A stretch of 5,008 bases of DNA from Caryophanales bacterium UBA782 (GTDB taxonomy: Bacteria; Bacillota_I; Bacilli_A; RFN20; CAG-826), in assembly GCA_002296455.1 (NCBI GenBank), contig DBJG01000056.1, positions 1-5,008 of the forward strand. Direction: 5' to 3'. The notes below the pieces were generated by a model, which was not told where the DNA came from, did not search any database, and saw only the letters and a program-made list of their open reading frames with translations. This document shows positions 1 to 5,008 of this stretch, one piece after another; the stretch's first letter is position 1, and every line of letters begins with the position of its first letter. The position numbers and the translations under genes were made by a program.

Positions 1-749
1 GCGAAGCTGGCGTGCGTCAATTAGAGCGACTTATTGCTAGCTGTTGTCGGAAAGCGGTGGTTGAAATTTTGCAAAATCCTTCCATCAAAAAGCCAATCGT
101 CATCGATGAAAAACAAGTCCAAAAATACCTTGGGGTTGAGCTATTCGAAGATACAAAGAAAGAAAAAGCGCCTCAGATTGGCGTTGTCACCGGCTTAGCC
201 TATACCGAGTTTGGGGGCGATATCTTGCCAATCGAAGTCACTTATTTTCCAAGCAAGAGCCCATCTCTTGTTTTGACGGGTAAACTTGGCGATGTGATGA
301 AAGAAAGCGCGACAATCGCGCTTGATTATGTGCGAGCCAATGCCGAAAAGTACGGGATTTCGGAGGATTTGTTCAATGAGTACACCATCCATATTCATGT
401 TCCTGAAGGCGCCGTCCCAAAGGATGGACCGAGCGCTGGAGTCGCCATAACGACCGCCATTATCTCTTGTTTAGCGAAAATCCCTGTTGACAATAATGTC
501 GCGATGACGGGCGAAGTCACGCTTCGGGGGAACGCTCTCCCGATTGGTGGGCTCCGCGAGAAGTCGCTTGCCGCATTGCGTAGCGGCATCAAAACGATCA
601 TCGTTCCTAAAGAGAATAAGAAAGACGTCTCTGAACTCCCTAATGAAGTGAAGAAAGATCTGAAGATTATCTACATGGAAAATGTTGATGATGCCCTTAA
701 GGTCGCCTTAATGCGCGCTCCGACGCCGTTAGATGACAAAAAAGCCTAG
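1..749 (+). CDS. lon: ATP-dependent protease Lon (LonA), C-terminal part; 5' end outside window
   Basis: This is the C-terminal ~248 residues of Lon, the cytoplasmic AAA+ protease that unfolds and degrades misfolded and regulatory proteins. The frame is open from base 3 (Glu-Ala-Gly-Val-Arg, the end of the family's YTREAGVR motif), so the GTG at 12 is an internal valine and not a start. Numbering from that valine, residues 1-50 belong to the small helical part of the ATPase module. The P domain starts near GLAYTEFGGD (61-70). The catalytic serine is S141 in PKDGPSAG (codon 432-434) and the catalytic lysine is K184 in GGLREKSLAA (codon 561-563). Their 43-residue spacing equals that of E. coli Lon (S679/K722), so the protease site is intact. 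The protein ends in a short polar tail at TAG 747-749, which lies inside a terminator hairpin. lon next to engB/ysxC is a conserved Bacillus arrangement. Identification is essentially certain. Confidence 0.97.
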   Translation, partial: EAGVRQLERLIASCCRKAVVEILQNPSIKKPIVIDEKQVQKYLGVELFEDTKKEKAPQIGVVTGLAYTEFGGDILPIEVTYFPSKSPSLVLTGKLGDVMKESATIALDYVRANAEKYGISEDLFNEYTIHIHVPEGAVPKDGPSAGVAITTAIISCLAKIPVDNNVAMTGEVTLRGNALPIGGLREKSLAALRSGIKTIIVPKENKKDVSELPNEVKKDLKIIYMENVDDALKVALMRAPTPLDDKKA

Positions 750-766
750 ACAATTCTAGGCTTTTT
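739..766 (+). terminator. Intrinsic terminator of lon, overlapping its stop codon
   Basis: A perfect 12-bp stem is formed by AAAAAGCCTAGA (739-750) and TCTAGGCTTTTT (755-766), with a CAAT tetraloop. The right arm ends in five T residues, which also serve as the U-tract. The lon stop codon TAG (747-749) lies within the left arm, so a ribosome terminating there would cover half the stem. The A and T ends make the hairpin potentially usable on both strands, but there is no converging gene. Confidence 0.8.
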
Positions 767-785
767 CATTTATAAAACGTATAAT
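757..785 (+). promoter_or_regulatory. Candidate promoter for yihA (perfect -10, poor -35)
   Basis: TATAAT at 780-785 is a perfect sigma-A -10 box. At 17-bp spacing the -35 position is TAGGCT (757-762), only 3 of 6 matches to TTGACA, and it lies in the right arm of the lon terminator. There is no extended -10 TG. With the last T of the box at -7, the predicted transcription start is base 792, which is the A of the yihA ATG. The -10 is seen directly. Promoter activity and start site are inferred. Confidence 0.5.
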
Positions 786-791
786 TCGAGC

Positions 792-1367
792 ATGGCAAAA
801 ATCAATTTTCGAAACTGCAAGTTCGTGATTTCCTCTCTCTCCAAGGATTCACGGCCTATAGACCAGAAAAAGGAAATCGTTTTTTTGGGGAAAAGCAATG
901 TCGGGAAAAGCACGCTCATCAATTCTTTGGTTGGGCAAAAAATCGCCTTTAGTTCCAAAAAAGCGGGGAAGACACAATTGCTCAATTATTTTTTGATTGA
1001 CAATCGGTTTTATCTTGTGGATTCTCCTGGCTATGGATACACCGCTTACGGGAGCAAAAAAGATGAGGTTTTTTCCGAAATGATGGAAACTTATTTCGTG
1101 AATCATCCTTTCTTAGCCGGTGTCACTTTGCTCGTGGATTGCCGTAGGGGAATTATGGAAGAAGAAGAGAGCATGATCCATTATCTCTTGAAGCTCAAAC
1201 TCCCTTTGATTCTCGTTTACACAAAATGCGACACGGTTAGTCAAAAAGAAATGACACTCGCGAAAAAAGAGGCGGACTTATTCCCATCCATAAAAGTCTT
1301 CTATAGTGGGAAAAAAGCCGATTATTCTCACTTACGCGCTCTTTTGGCGCAAACGTTTGATTTATAA
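792..1367 (+). CDS. engB: YihA/EngB (YsxC) family ribosome-assembly GTPase
   Basis: A 191-residue TRAFAC-class GTPase, close to the usual EngB length of about 195-200. In Bacillus the YsxC orthologue is essential for late 50S ribosomal subunit maturation. All GTPase motifs are visible: G1/P-loop GKSNVGKS (33-40), G2 with T61 in GKTQ (59-62), G3 DSPGYG (77-82), G4 TKCD (144-147) and a G5-like SGKK (172-175). The segment GKTQLLNYF followed by DSPGYGY is diagnostic of EngB. The start at 792 fits the family's short N-terminal strand (compare the KxxxIVISA-type segment with CKFVISS here). No other ATG, GTG or TTG lies between it and the upstream in-frame stop at 747. There is no Shine-Dalgarno: the bases before the ATG are TCGAGC, directly after a TATAAT box, which suggests a leaderless message. 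It follows lon by 42 bp, as in Bacillus. Function is very secure; start mechanism is inferred. Confidence 0.96.
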   Translation: MAKINFRNCKFVISSLSKDSRPIDQKKEIVFLGKSNVGKSTLINSLVGQKIAFSSKKAGKTQLLNYFLIDNRFYLVDSPGYGYTAYGSKKDEVFSEMMETYFVNHPFLAGVTLLVDCRRGIMEEEESMIHYLLKLKLPLILVYTKCDTVSQKEMTLAKKEADLFPSIKVFYSGKKADYSHLRALLAQTFDL

Positions 1368-1409
1368 ATATTTCTACCCTTCATCAAAAAGAGGTTTATA
1401 TAAACAAAG

Positions 1410-1415
1410 AAAGGA
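1410..1415 (+). promoter_or_regulatory. Ribosome binding site of pepF
   Basis: AAAGGA lies 9 bases before ATG 1425 and fixes that start. An ATG at 1415, overlapping this site, is in a different frame (10 bases upstream) and is not used. Confidence 0.8.
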
Positions 1416-1424
1416 TGAAAGAAA

Positions 1425-3209
1425 ATGAACACAAACTGGGATTTGACAAATATTTACGCCGATGAAGCGGATTTTGAGAAGGAAGTAACGCGCTTAAAAG
1501 AAGTGCTTACGCCAAAAGTCGCTTCCTTAAAAGGAAAACTTCACACCGAAGAAGGATTCAAAGACTATCTCGACATTTGTCGCGATATTGAATCCTCCGT
1601 ATCACGTGCATTCGTTTATGCTTCTACCCGGAGCGATTTGGATAAACGCAATACGAAGAATGGAGAGGCACTAAGCCGTATTCAGCTCGCTTACCAAGGC
1701 TTTGCAAGTGCAAGTTCTTTCGCGGACCCTGAGATTCTTTCCTTAGGAAAAGAAACCGTCTTCGCTTTTCTCAAGAAACACCCCGAATACGCCGAATTCG
1801 ATTTGAGTTTCGACCGTCTTTTCCGCGAAGCCGATCACGTTCTTTCTGCGGATAAAGAAAAGCTTTTGAGCGCTTACGCTCCTTTACAAAACAAAGGTGC
1901 TGACCTTTATTCGATGCTAGCTGTTGCGGATGGGAAAGAGCACGAGGCGAATTTATCGAATAACGAGATGGCAAAAGTCAGTCAAAACAATTGGGTGAGT
2001 CTCGTCTCGAAAGCGGAAAAACAAGAAGACCGTCAAGCGATTTTTGAAGCGCTTTATGAAGAATTTGACGAAAAGAAAAACACCTTTGGTGAAATCTATA
2101 ACACAACACTTCAAGGAGAGCTTGCGGCGATGAAGGCGCGTGGCTATTCTTCCATTCTTGAAGAACATCTTTATGGAAACAATATCCCTTTAAGCGTGTT
2201 TACAAATCTTATTGAAGTGGCAAGCACTCACGTCGAGGCGCTTCATAAGTATTATCGAATTCGCGCGAAGTATCTTGGGCTAAAGAAACATCGCTCTTAT
2301 GACCGCTTCGTGGAACTTGCAAAGAGCGATAAGAAATATACCTATGAGGAAGCTCTCGAGCTTTTCTATCATTCCATTGAGAATTACAGCGAAGACTATC
2401 AAAAGAAAGCGCGTGAAGTCACCAAAGAAGGGTTTGTCGACGTTTATCCTTCTTCGGGGAAAAGAAGCGGCGCTTATTCGACAGGCGGAAATGGCGTCCA
2501 CCCCTATATTTTGTTGAACTTCAACGGAACACTTGATGACGTGTTCACTTTGGCTCACGAGTCCGGGCATAGTGTGCACACTCTTTATAGCGATGAATCC
2601 GAACCCCTTATGAAACAAGGCTATACCATTTTCGTCGCGGAAATCGCAAGCACCTTCAATGAGCACAATTTGCTCGACTATTTACTTGCTTCTGGCGAGT
2701 TGGACCGTAATAGCAAAATCGCCTTGCTCCAAAAAGCAATTGATGAGATTGTCGCGACTTTCTACCGTCAAACACTCTTTGCTCAGTATGAATACGAAAT
2801 TTCCAAACTCGTAGAGAAGGGGGAGCCGATCAATCACGAAGTGCTGTCTGAGGAAATGATTAAACTCTATAAGACTTATTACGGCATCGATATTCGCGAA
2901 GAAAAAGTGAAGCCACTTGTTTGGGCCTACATCCCTCATCTTTTCTACACCCCTTTCTATGTGTATCAATACGCGACAAGCTTTACGGCCTCGATGCTTT
3001 TATACGAAAACATGAAAGAGAAAAAACCTAGAGCTTTCGATGCATTCGTGGATTTACTCAGAAGCGGTGGCAGCGACTACCCAGTCAATCTCGTCAAGAA
3101 AGCGGGAGTTGATTTGACCAAAAAAGATACCTTCCTTGCCGTCACAAAACGCATGGAAGAACTCGTTGATGAATTAGAAAGGACACTTTTCGATGACTCC
3201 TCTCGATAA
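1425..3209 (+). CDS. pepF: Oligoendopeptidase F (peptidase family M3B)
   Basis: A 594-residue zinc metallopeptidase, near the usual PepF length of about 600. PepF cleaves short oligopeptides inside the cytoplasm and recycles peptides made by Lon/Clp-type proteases or imported from outside. The N-terminal helical lobe begins with the family-typical NWDLTNIY (4-11). The catalytic domain carries the zinc motif HESGH at 378-382 (H378 and H382 ligands, E379 general base). The third ligand is probably E406 in VAEIASTFNEH. A glycine-rich segment, GKRSGAYSTGG (345-355), precedes it, and the C-terminal YIPHLFYTPFYVYQYATSF (502-520) contains the conserved His/Tyr substrate-binding residues. There is no signal peptide, which fits a cytosolic enzyme. 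The start has a good Shine-Dalgarno. The last 17 bp overlap the next gene. A weak AT-rich segment upstream (1397-1404) is not a convincing promoter, so transcription may come from yihA. Identification is very secure; peptide preference cannot be read from sequence. Confidence 0.97.
   Translation: MNTNWDLTNIYADEADFEKEVTRLKEVLTPKVASLKGKLHTEEGFKDYLDICRDIESSVSRAFVYASTRSDLDKRNTKNGEALSRIQLAYQGFASASSFADPEILSLGKETVFAFLKKHPEYAEFDLSFDRLFREADHVLSADKEKLLSAYAPLQNKGADLYSMLAVADGKEHEANLSNNEMAKVSQNNWVSLVSKAEKQEDRQAIFEALYEEFDEKKNTFGEIYNTTLQGELAAMKARGYSSILEEHLYGNNIPLSVFTNLIEVASTHVEALHKYYRIRAKYLGLKKHRSYDRFVELAKSDKKYTYEEALELFYHSIENYSEDYQKKAREVTKEGFVDVYPSSGKRSGAYSTGGNGVHPYILLNFNGTLDDVFTLAHESGHSVHTLYSDESEPLMKQGYTIFVAEIASTFNEHNLLDYLLASGELDRNSKIALLQKAIDEIVATFYRQTLFAQYEYEISKLVEKGEPINHEVLSEEMIKLYKTYYGIDIREEKVKPLVWAYIPHLFYTPFYVYQYATSFTASMLLYENMKEKKPRAFDAFVDLLRSGGSDYPVNLVKKAGVDLTKKDTFLAVTKRMEELVDELERTLFDDSSR
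3178..3183 (+). promoter_or_regulatory. Ribosome binding site inside the pepF 3' end
   Basis: AAAGGA lies 9 bases before ATG 3193, within pepF codons. It supports the overlapping small gene as real and implies translational coupling to pepF, which terminates 17 bases into the new gene. Confidence 0.7.
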
Positions 3210-3534
3210 AGATAAGCGGATTTTCGAACAAATCCAAAAAGAGACGAAAAAGCTCGGCGATTTCATCGATAAGTATTCTTTGGAGGAAATCAAAAACAAC
3301 GCGATTCTCCAGAAAGCGATTTGCTTCGAAATTCTCCATCTATGCCGTTTATACAAGAAACTCGGTGGCCGTTACGCGAAACGCTTTGGTGAATTTCACG
3401 ATTCGTTGAAAGAATACGCTTCTCTCATTGAGAACGATTCTCTTCCTTTTGATGCGTATGCGCTTATTGCGAAAGTGAAAGAACAGTTGCCTTTCTTATC
3501 AATGCGTGTTGAAAAAATCATGATGAGTTTGTAA
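3193..3534 (+). CDS. Small HepT/DUF86-like helical protein, apparently lacking the RNase motif
   Basis: A 113-residue, mostly helical, charged protein with no membrane segment or signal peptide. It is a real gene: it has a Shine-Dalgarno at 3178-3183, overlaps pepF by 17 bp, and uses codons like its neighbours. By eye it follows the HepT/DUF86 (HEPN superfamily) pattern: an N-terminal helix DKRIFEQIQKETKKLGDFI (7-25), then YSLEE, then NNAILQKAICFEIL (35-48) matching the family's 'N..LQ.A....I..IGE' helix, and a C-terminal FDAYALIAKVKEQLPFL (86-102) matching 'vd....I..v...LP.L'. HepT toxins need an RNxxxH motif between these helices. Here that region reads roughly YASLIE (75-80), without the Arg, Asn or His. 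No MntA nucleotidyltransferase antitoxin gene is adjacent. If related, it is probably a non-catalytic HEPN-fold protein. The family assignment is pattern-based and tentative; function is unknown. Confidence 0.75.
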   Translation: MTPLDKDKRIFEQIQKETKKLGDFIDKYSLEEIKNNAILQKAICFEILHLCRLYKKLGGRYAKRFGEFHDSLKEYASLIENDSLPFDAYALIAKVKEQLPFLSMRVEKIMMSL

Positions 3535-3622
3535 TTTCCGCTCTTATTGCTTGCAAAAAGGCATTTTGGCAACGAAAATATGCTCTTTGCTTCTTGGCTG
3601 AGCAATGACAAGGAGATAAACA
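3535..3622 (+). other. Intergenic gap with weak hairpins, no clear terminator or promoter
   Basis: This 88-bp gap holds two weak inverted repeats: TTGCAAAA (3551-3558) with TTTTgGCAA (3564-3572, one bulged G), and TTGCT/AGCAA near 3588-3606. Neither is followed by a T-run, so neither is a convincing terminator. A poor -10 (TATGCT, 3579-3584) has no -35 partner. Readthrough from the upstream gene into the phosphatase gene is therefore plausible. Confidence 0.4.
3610..3615 (+). promoter_or_regulatory. Strong ribosome binding site of the phosphatase gene
   Basis: AAGGAG lies 7 bases before ATG 3623. This is the best Shine-Dalgarno among the window's complete genes and it settles the start. Confidence 0.85.
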
Positions 3623-4747
3623 ATGAATGATAGTCTTCTTCAAATTAACAAAGACATCCTCGATTCGTCGAATACGCTGACGAATTTCGCTAATAGCATT
3701 CTTGCTCACTTTGGCGTCAAGCCGTTTCATTCCACGATTAGGGAAGTGGATGAGGCGATAAAAGGGCATAAGAAGATTGCGGTTTTCCTTTTTGATGGAG
3801 CAAGCGAATACAATTTGTCTCTTTATCCAAACACGACACGGTTTATTCGCTCTCACAAACTCAAAACGATTCATTCCGTGAACCCGGCGACGACTGTCGC
3901 GTGCACGACCGCGTTTTTAAGCGCTCGCTTCCCAATCGAAACGGGATGGCTCGGTTGGAGCTTGAATTTCCCTTCTTTTGGCCCTGTCGATGCCTTTACG
4001 GGAAAAGGATCTTATGATAAAAAGCAACACGATCCCGATCTCATGAAGAAGACGGCCCCTTATGAAAGCATTATTTCTTTGCTTCAGAAAAATGGGGTTC
4101 ACGCGAAAGCGTCATTCGAATATCCTGTTGAAAACGAAGAAGGGCCTAAGACGCACCGCGAAGCGGTCAAACAATACACCTCTTTTTTCAAAGAAGGTGG
4201 TGAATTTCTCTATGGCTATTTCAAAAATCCCGATAAAACGCTCCATGATCATGGCGAAAAATCTTGGCATGCTTGGTGGGAATACAAAAAAATCGTGTGG
4301 TTCTTGAAGCGCTTTACGAAAAATAATCCTGACGTTATTGTGTTCAGCTTCGCAGACCACGGACTCATCAACGTCCGTTACGATGACCTCAGCGACTATC
4401 CAGATTTAGAAAGCTGTCTTTCCTATCCGATATCTCTTGACGCAAGAATTCCTACTTTCTTCGTAAAAAAAGGAATGGAGGAACAGTTTGAGAAAGCGTT
4501 TGAGAAGCATTTATCGAAAGATTTCCTTTTGCTAAAAAAAGAGGAAGCGTTGGCGAACCATTATTTTGGAGAGGGGAAAGAAAGCAAAGCTTCTCTCTCT
4601 TTCCTTGGCGATTATATCGGCGTTGCCAAAAACAATACTGTCCTCAAAGAATATTTCGGAAAAAAAGATGAACATCCTCTCAAAGCTCATCACAGTGGCG
4701 CTAGCGCGGAAGAAAAGAACATTTTGCTCGCCGTTTATAACCGATAA
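3623..4747 (+). CDS. Alkaline phosphatase superfamily protein (nucleotide pyrophosphatase/phosphodiesterase-like)
   Basis: A 374-residue metal-dependent phosphoryl hydrolase of the alkaline-phosphatase fold, closest by pattern to type I phosphodiesterase/nucleotide pyrophosphatase (NPP) proteins. The two-metal site can be traced in order: D58 in VFLFDGA (metal ligand), probable nucleophile T91 in NPATTVACTTAFLSA (88-102), D204 and H208 in NPDKTLHDHG with the family's Asp-x3-His spacing, D245 and H246 in FSFADHG, and H357 in HHSGASAEE, which aligns with the family's HGGLxxEE motif. All ligands are present, so it should be active. It has no signal peptide or membrane segment, so it is probably cytoplasmic, unlike many secreted NPP or alkaline phosphatases. 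It could act on a nucleotide, phosphodiester or sugar phosphate; the sequence does not say which. It sits 88 bp after the HepT-like gene and before a T-box operon with its own promoter. Superfamily is secure; substrate is unknown. Confidence 0.9.
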   Translation: MNDSLLQINKDILDSSNTLTNFANSILAHFGVKPFHSTIREVDEAIKGHKKIAVFLFDGASEYNLSLYPNTTRFIRSHKLKTIHSVNPATTVACTTAFLSARFPIETGWLGWSLNFPSFGPVDAFTGKGSYDKKQHDPDLMKKTAPYESIISLLQKNGVHAKASFEYPVENEEGPKTHREAVKQYTSFFKEGGEFLYGYFKNPDKTLHDHGEKSWHAWWEYKKIVWFLKRFTKNNPDVIVFSFADHGLINVRYDDLSDYPDLESCLSYPISLDARIPTFFVKKGMEEQFEKAFEKHLSKDFLLLKKEEALANHYFGEGKESKASLSFLGDYIGVAKNNTVLKEYFGKKDEHPLKAHHSGASAEEKNILLAVYNR

Positions 4748-4758
4748 TTCGTTTTTCC

Positions 4759-4787
4759 TAGAAAAAGAAAAAGGCGCTCTTTATAAT
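4759..4787 (+). promoter_or_regulatory. Promoter of the T-box operon
   Basis: A perfect -10, TATAAT (4782-4787), and a -35-like TAGAAA (4759-4764, 4 of 6 matches to TTGACA) are 17 bp apart, with an A-rich spacer. The predicted start is about G4794, one base before the first pair of Stem I of the leader. That agreement supports the assignment. Confidence 0.7.
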
Positions 4788-4793
4788 TGAACG

Positions 4794-4986
4794 GGCGTCA
4801 ATGAAGTAGAGGGATTCGCCTTATTCTAGCAAAGTGAGCTCGCGATCGTGAGAAAGAGCCTAGAAGAAACGATGAGTCGCTATGGAGATGCGGTAGCAGG
4901 CCTTAACGCAAATCGAGTGCAAGATTCATTCTTGAACTAAGGTGGTACCACGCTAGTAGCGCCCTTAGATTGGGCGCTTTTATTTT
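4794..4986 (+). promoter_or_regulatory. T-box riboswitch leader (uncharged tRNA sensor, transcriptional)
   Basis: The conserved T-box AAGGTGGTACCACG is at 4939-4952 (consensus AGGGUGGNACCGCG). Stem I can be folded: basal helix GCGTC (4795-4799)/GATGC (4887-4891); kink-turn AATGA (4800-4804)/GGA (4884-4886); helix GTAG (4806-4809)/CTAT (4880-4883); specifier loop; helix TCG (4816-4818)/CGA (4870-4872); helix TTCTAG (4824-4829)/CTAGAA (4860-4865); AG bulge CAAAGTGA (4830-4837); distal helix GCTC (4838-4841)/GAGC (4856-4859); and apical loop CGATCGTGAGA, matching GGNTGGTG-type loops. Stem III is CAAGA (4920-4924)/TCTTG (4930-4934). The antiterminator pairs CTAAGG (4937-4942) with CCTTAG (4963-4968) and CGC (4951-4953) with GCG (4959-4961), leaving the 7-base bulge TGGTACC (4943-4949). 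The variable base T4946 predicts tRNA discriminator A73. By position the specifier is probably GTC (4876-4878, Val), but the expected AGUA S-turn is not clear opposite it. Uncharged tRNA should favour readthrough into the gene at 4998. Confidence 0.93.
4958..4986 (+). terminator. T-box attenuator terminator
   Basis: AGCGCCC (4958-4964) pairs with GGGCGCT (4972-4978) around the loop TTAGATT, and a T-rich tract TTTTATTTT (4978-4986) follows. The left arm shares bases with the 3' strand of the antiterminator (4959-4968), so the two structures exclude each other. It ends just before the Shine-Dalgarno at 4987. Confidence 0.92.
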
Positions 4987-4991
4987 GGAGG
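4987..4991 (+). promoter_or_regulatory. Ribosome binding site of the T-box-controlled gene
   Basis: GGAGG lies 6 bases before ATG 4998 and directly after the terminator T-tract. It is outside the terminator stem, which points to transcriptional rather than translational control. Confidence 0.85.
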
Positions 4992-4997
4992 AATAAT

Positions 4998-5008
4998 ATG
5001 CTCGACAG
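4998..5008 (+). CDS. Start of a T-box-controlled gene, probably an aminoacyl-tRNA synthetase; 3' end outside window
   Basis: Only ATG CTC GAC AG is visible: Met-Leu-Asp followed by Ser or Arg. The start is supported by GGAGG six bases upstream and by the T-box leader. In Gram-positive bacteria such leaders control aminoacyl-tRNA synthetase, amino-acid synthesis or transport genes. Met-Leu-Asp is the usual beginning of seryl-tRNA synthetase. However, the leader's T4946 (A73 discriminator) and likely GTC specifier point to valine instead, and tRNA-Ser normally carries G73. The product therefore stays open between SerRS, ValRS and another amino-acid gene. Confidence 0.8.

Noticed and set aside
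12..14. GTG at base 12 as the start of a short Lon-like protein
   Set aside because: The frame stays open to the window edge and the preceding codons (Glu-Ala-Gly) match the conserved Lon sequence, so this is an internal valine.
1363..1404. AT-rich TATAAA/TATATA segments as a pepF promoter
   Set aside because: No acceptable -35 hexamer is found at 16-18 bp from either box, so the evidence is too weak to call.
2280..2666. A 128-codon open frame on the - strand inside pepF
   Set aside because: It is fully antisense to the region encoding the PepF HESGH active site, so it is explained by pepF codon bias.
3518..3874. A 118-codon open frame on the - strand
   Set aside because: It lies mostly antisense to the phosphatase gene and crosses its strong Shine-Dalgarno. 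The translation has no recognisable domain and is rich in Arg, Lys and Cys as expected of a shadow frame.
4752..4766. Inverted repeat TTTTTC/GAAAAA as a terminator for the phosphatase gene
   Set aside because: The stem is mostly A-T with a 3-base loop and is followed by A-rich, not T-rich, sequence. It overlaps the -35 region of the T-box promoter and is probably incidental.
4566..4790. A + strand open frame overlapping the end of the phosphatase gene
   Set aside because: It is out of frame with a well-supported gene, runs through the T-box promoter, and has a low-complexity Lys/Ser-rich product.

Overview
This window looks like a chromosomal housekeeping stretch from a low-to-moderate GC Gram-positive bacterium (Firmicutes). 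The evidence is a lon-yihA/engB gene pair (adjacent in Bacillus), an M3B oligoendopeptidase F, strong purine-rich Shine-Dalgarno sites and a transcriptional T-box leader. Tryptophan is always TGG and no gene has an in-frame TGA, so the standard code fits and a code-4 mollicute is unlikely. A deep-branching Bacilli or Erysipelotrichia-type lineage is a reasonable guess, but this is inference. All genes are on the + strand.

Layout: (1) 1-749 is the C-terminal end of Lon protease, including the full Ser-Lys proteolytic domain. Its stop codon lies inside an intrinsic terminator (739-766). (2) 792-1367 is YihA/EngB, a ribosome-assembly GTPase. A perfect TATAAT ends seven bases before its ATG and there is no Shine-Dalgarno, so the mRNA may be leaderless. 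(3) 1425-3209 is oligoendopeptidase F. (4) 3193-3534 is a 113-residue helical protein that overlaps pepF by 17 bp and resembles HepT/DUF86 proteins, but lacks the family's RNase motif. (5) 3623-4747 is a cytoplasmic alkaline-phosphatase-superfamily hydrolase with an intact two-metal site and unknown substrate. (6) 4759-4997 holds a promoter and a T-box riboswitch (Stem I, Stem III, antiterminator/terminator). (7) At 4998 a new gene begins with Met-Leu-Asp, probably an aminoacyl-tRNA synthetase, and is cut by the window edge.

Functionally the genes cover protein turnover (Lon, PepF), 50S subunit assembly (EngB) and tRNA charging controlled by uncharged tRNA. pepF and the small gene are translationally coupled. 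The phosphatase may share their transcript, since I see no terminator between them. The most interesting points are the possible leaderless engB start, the degenerate HepT-like protein without a MntA partner, and a T-box whose predicted specifier (GUC, Val) disagrees with the SerRS-like first residues of the downstream gene. I found no mobile element, CRISPR array, tRNA or rRNA.
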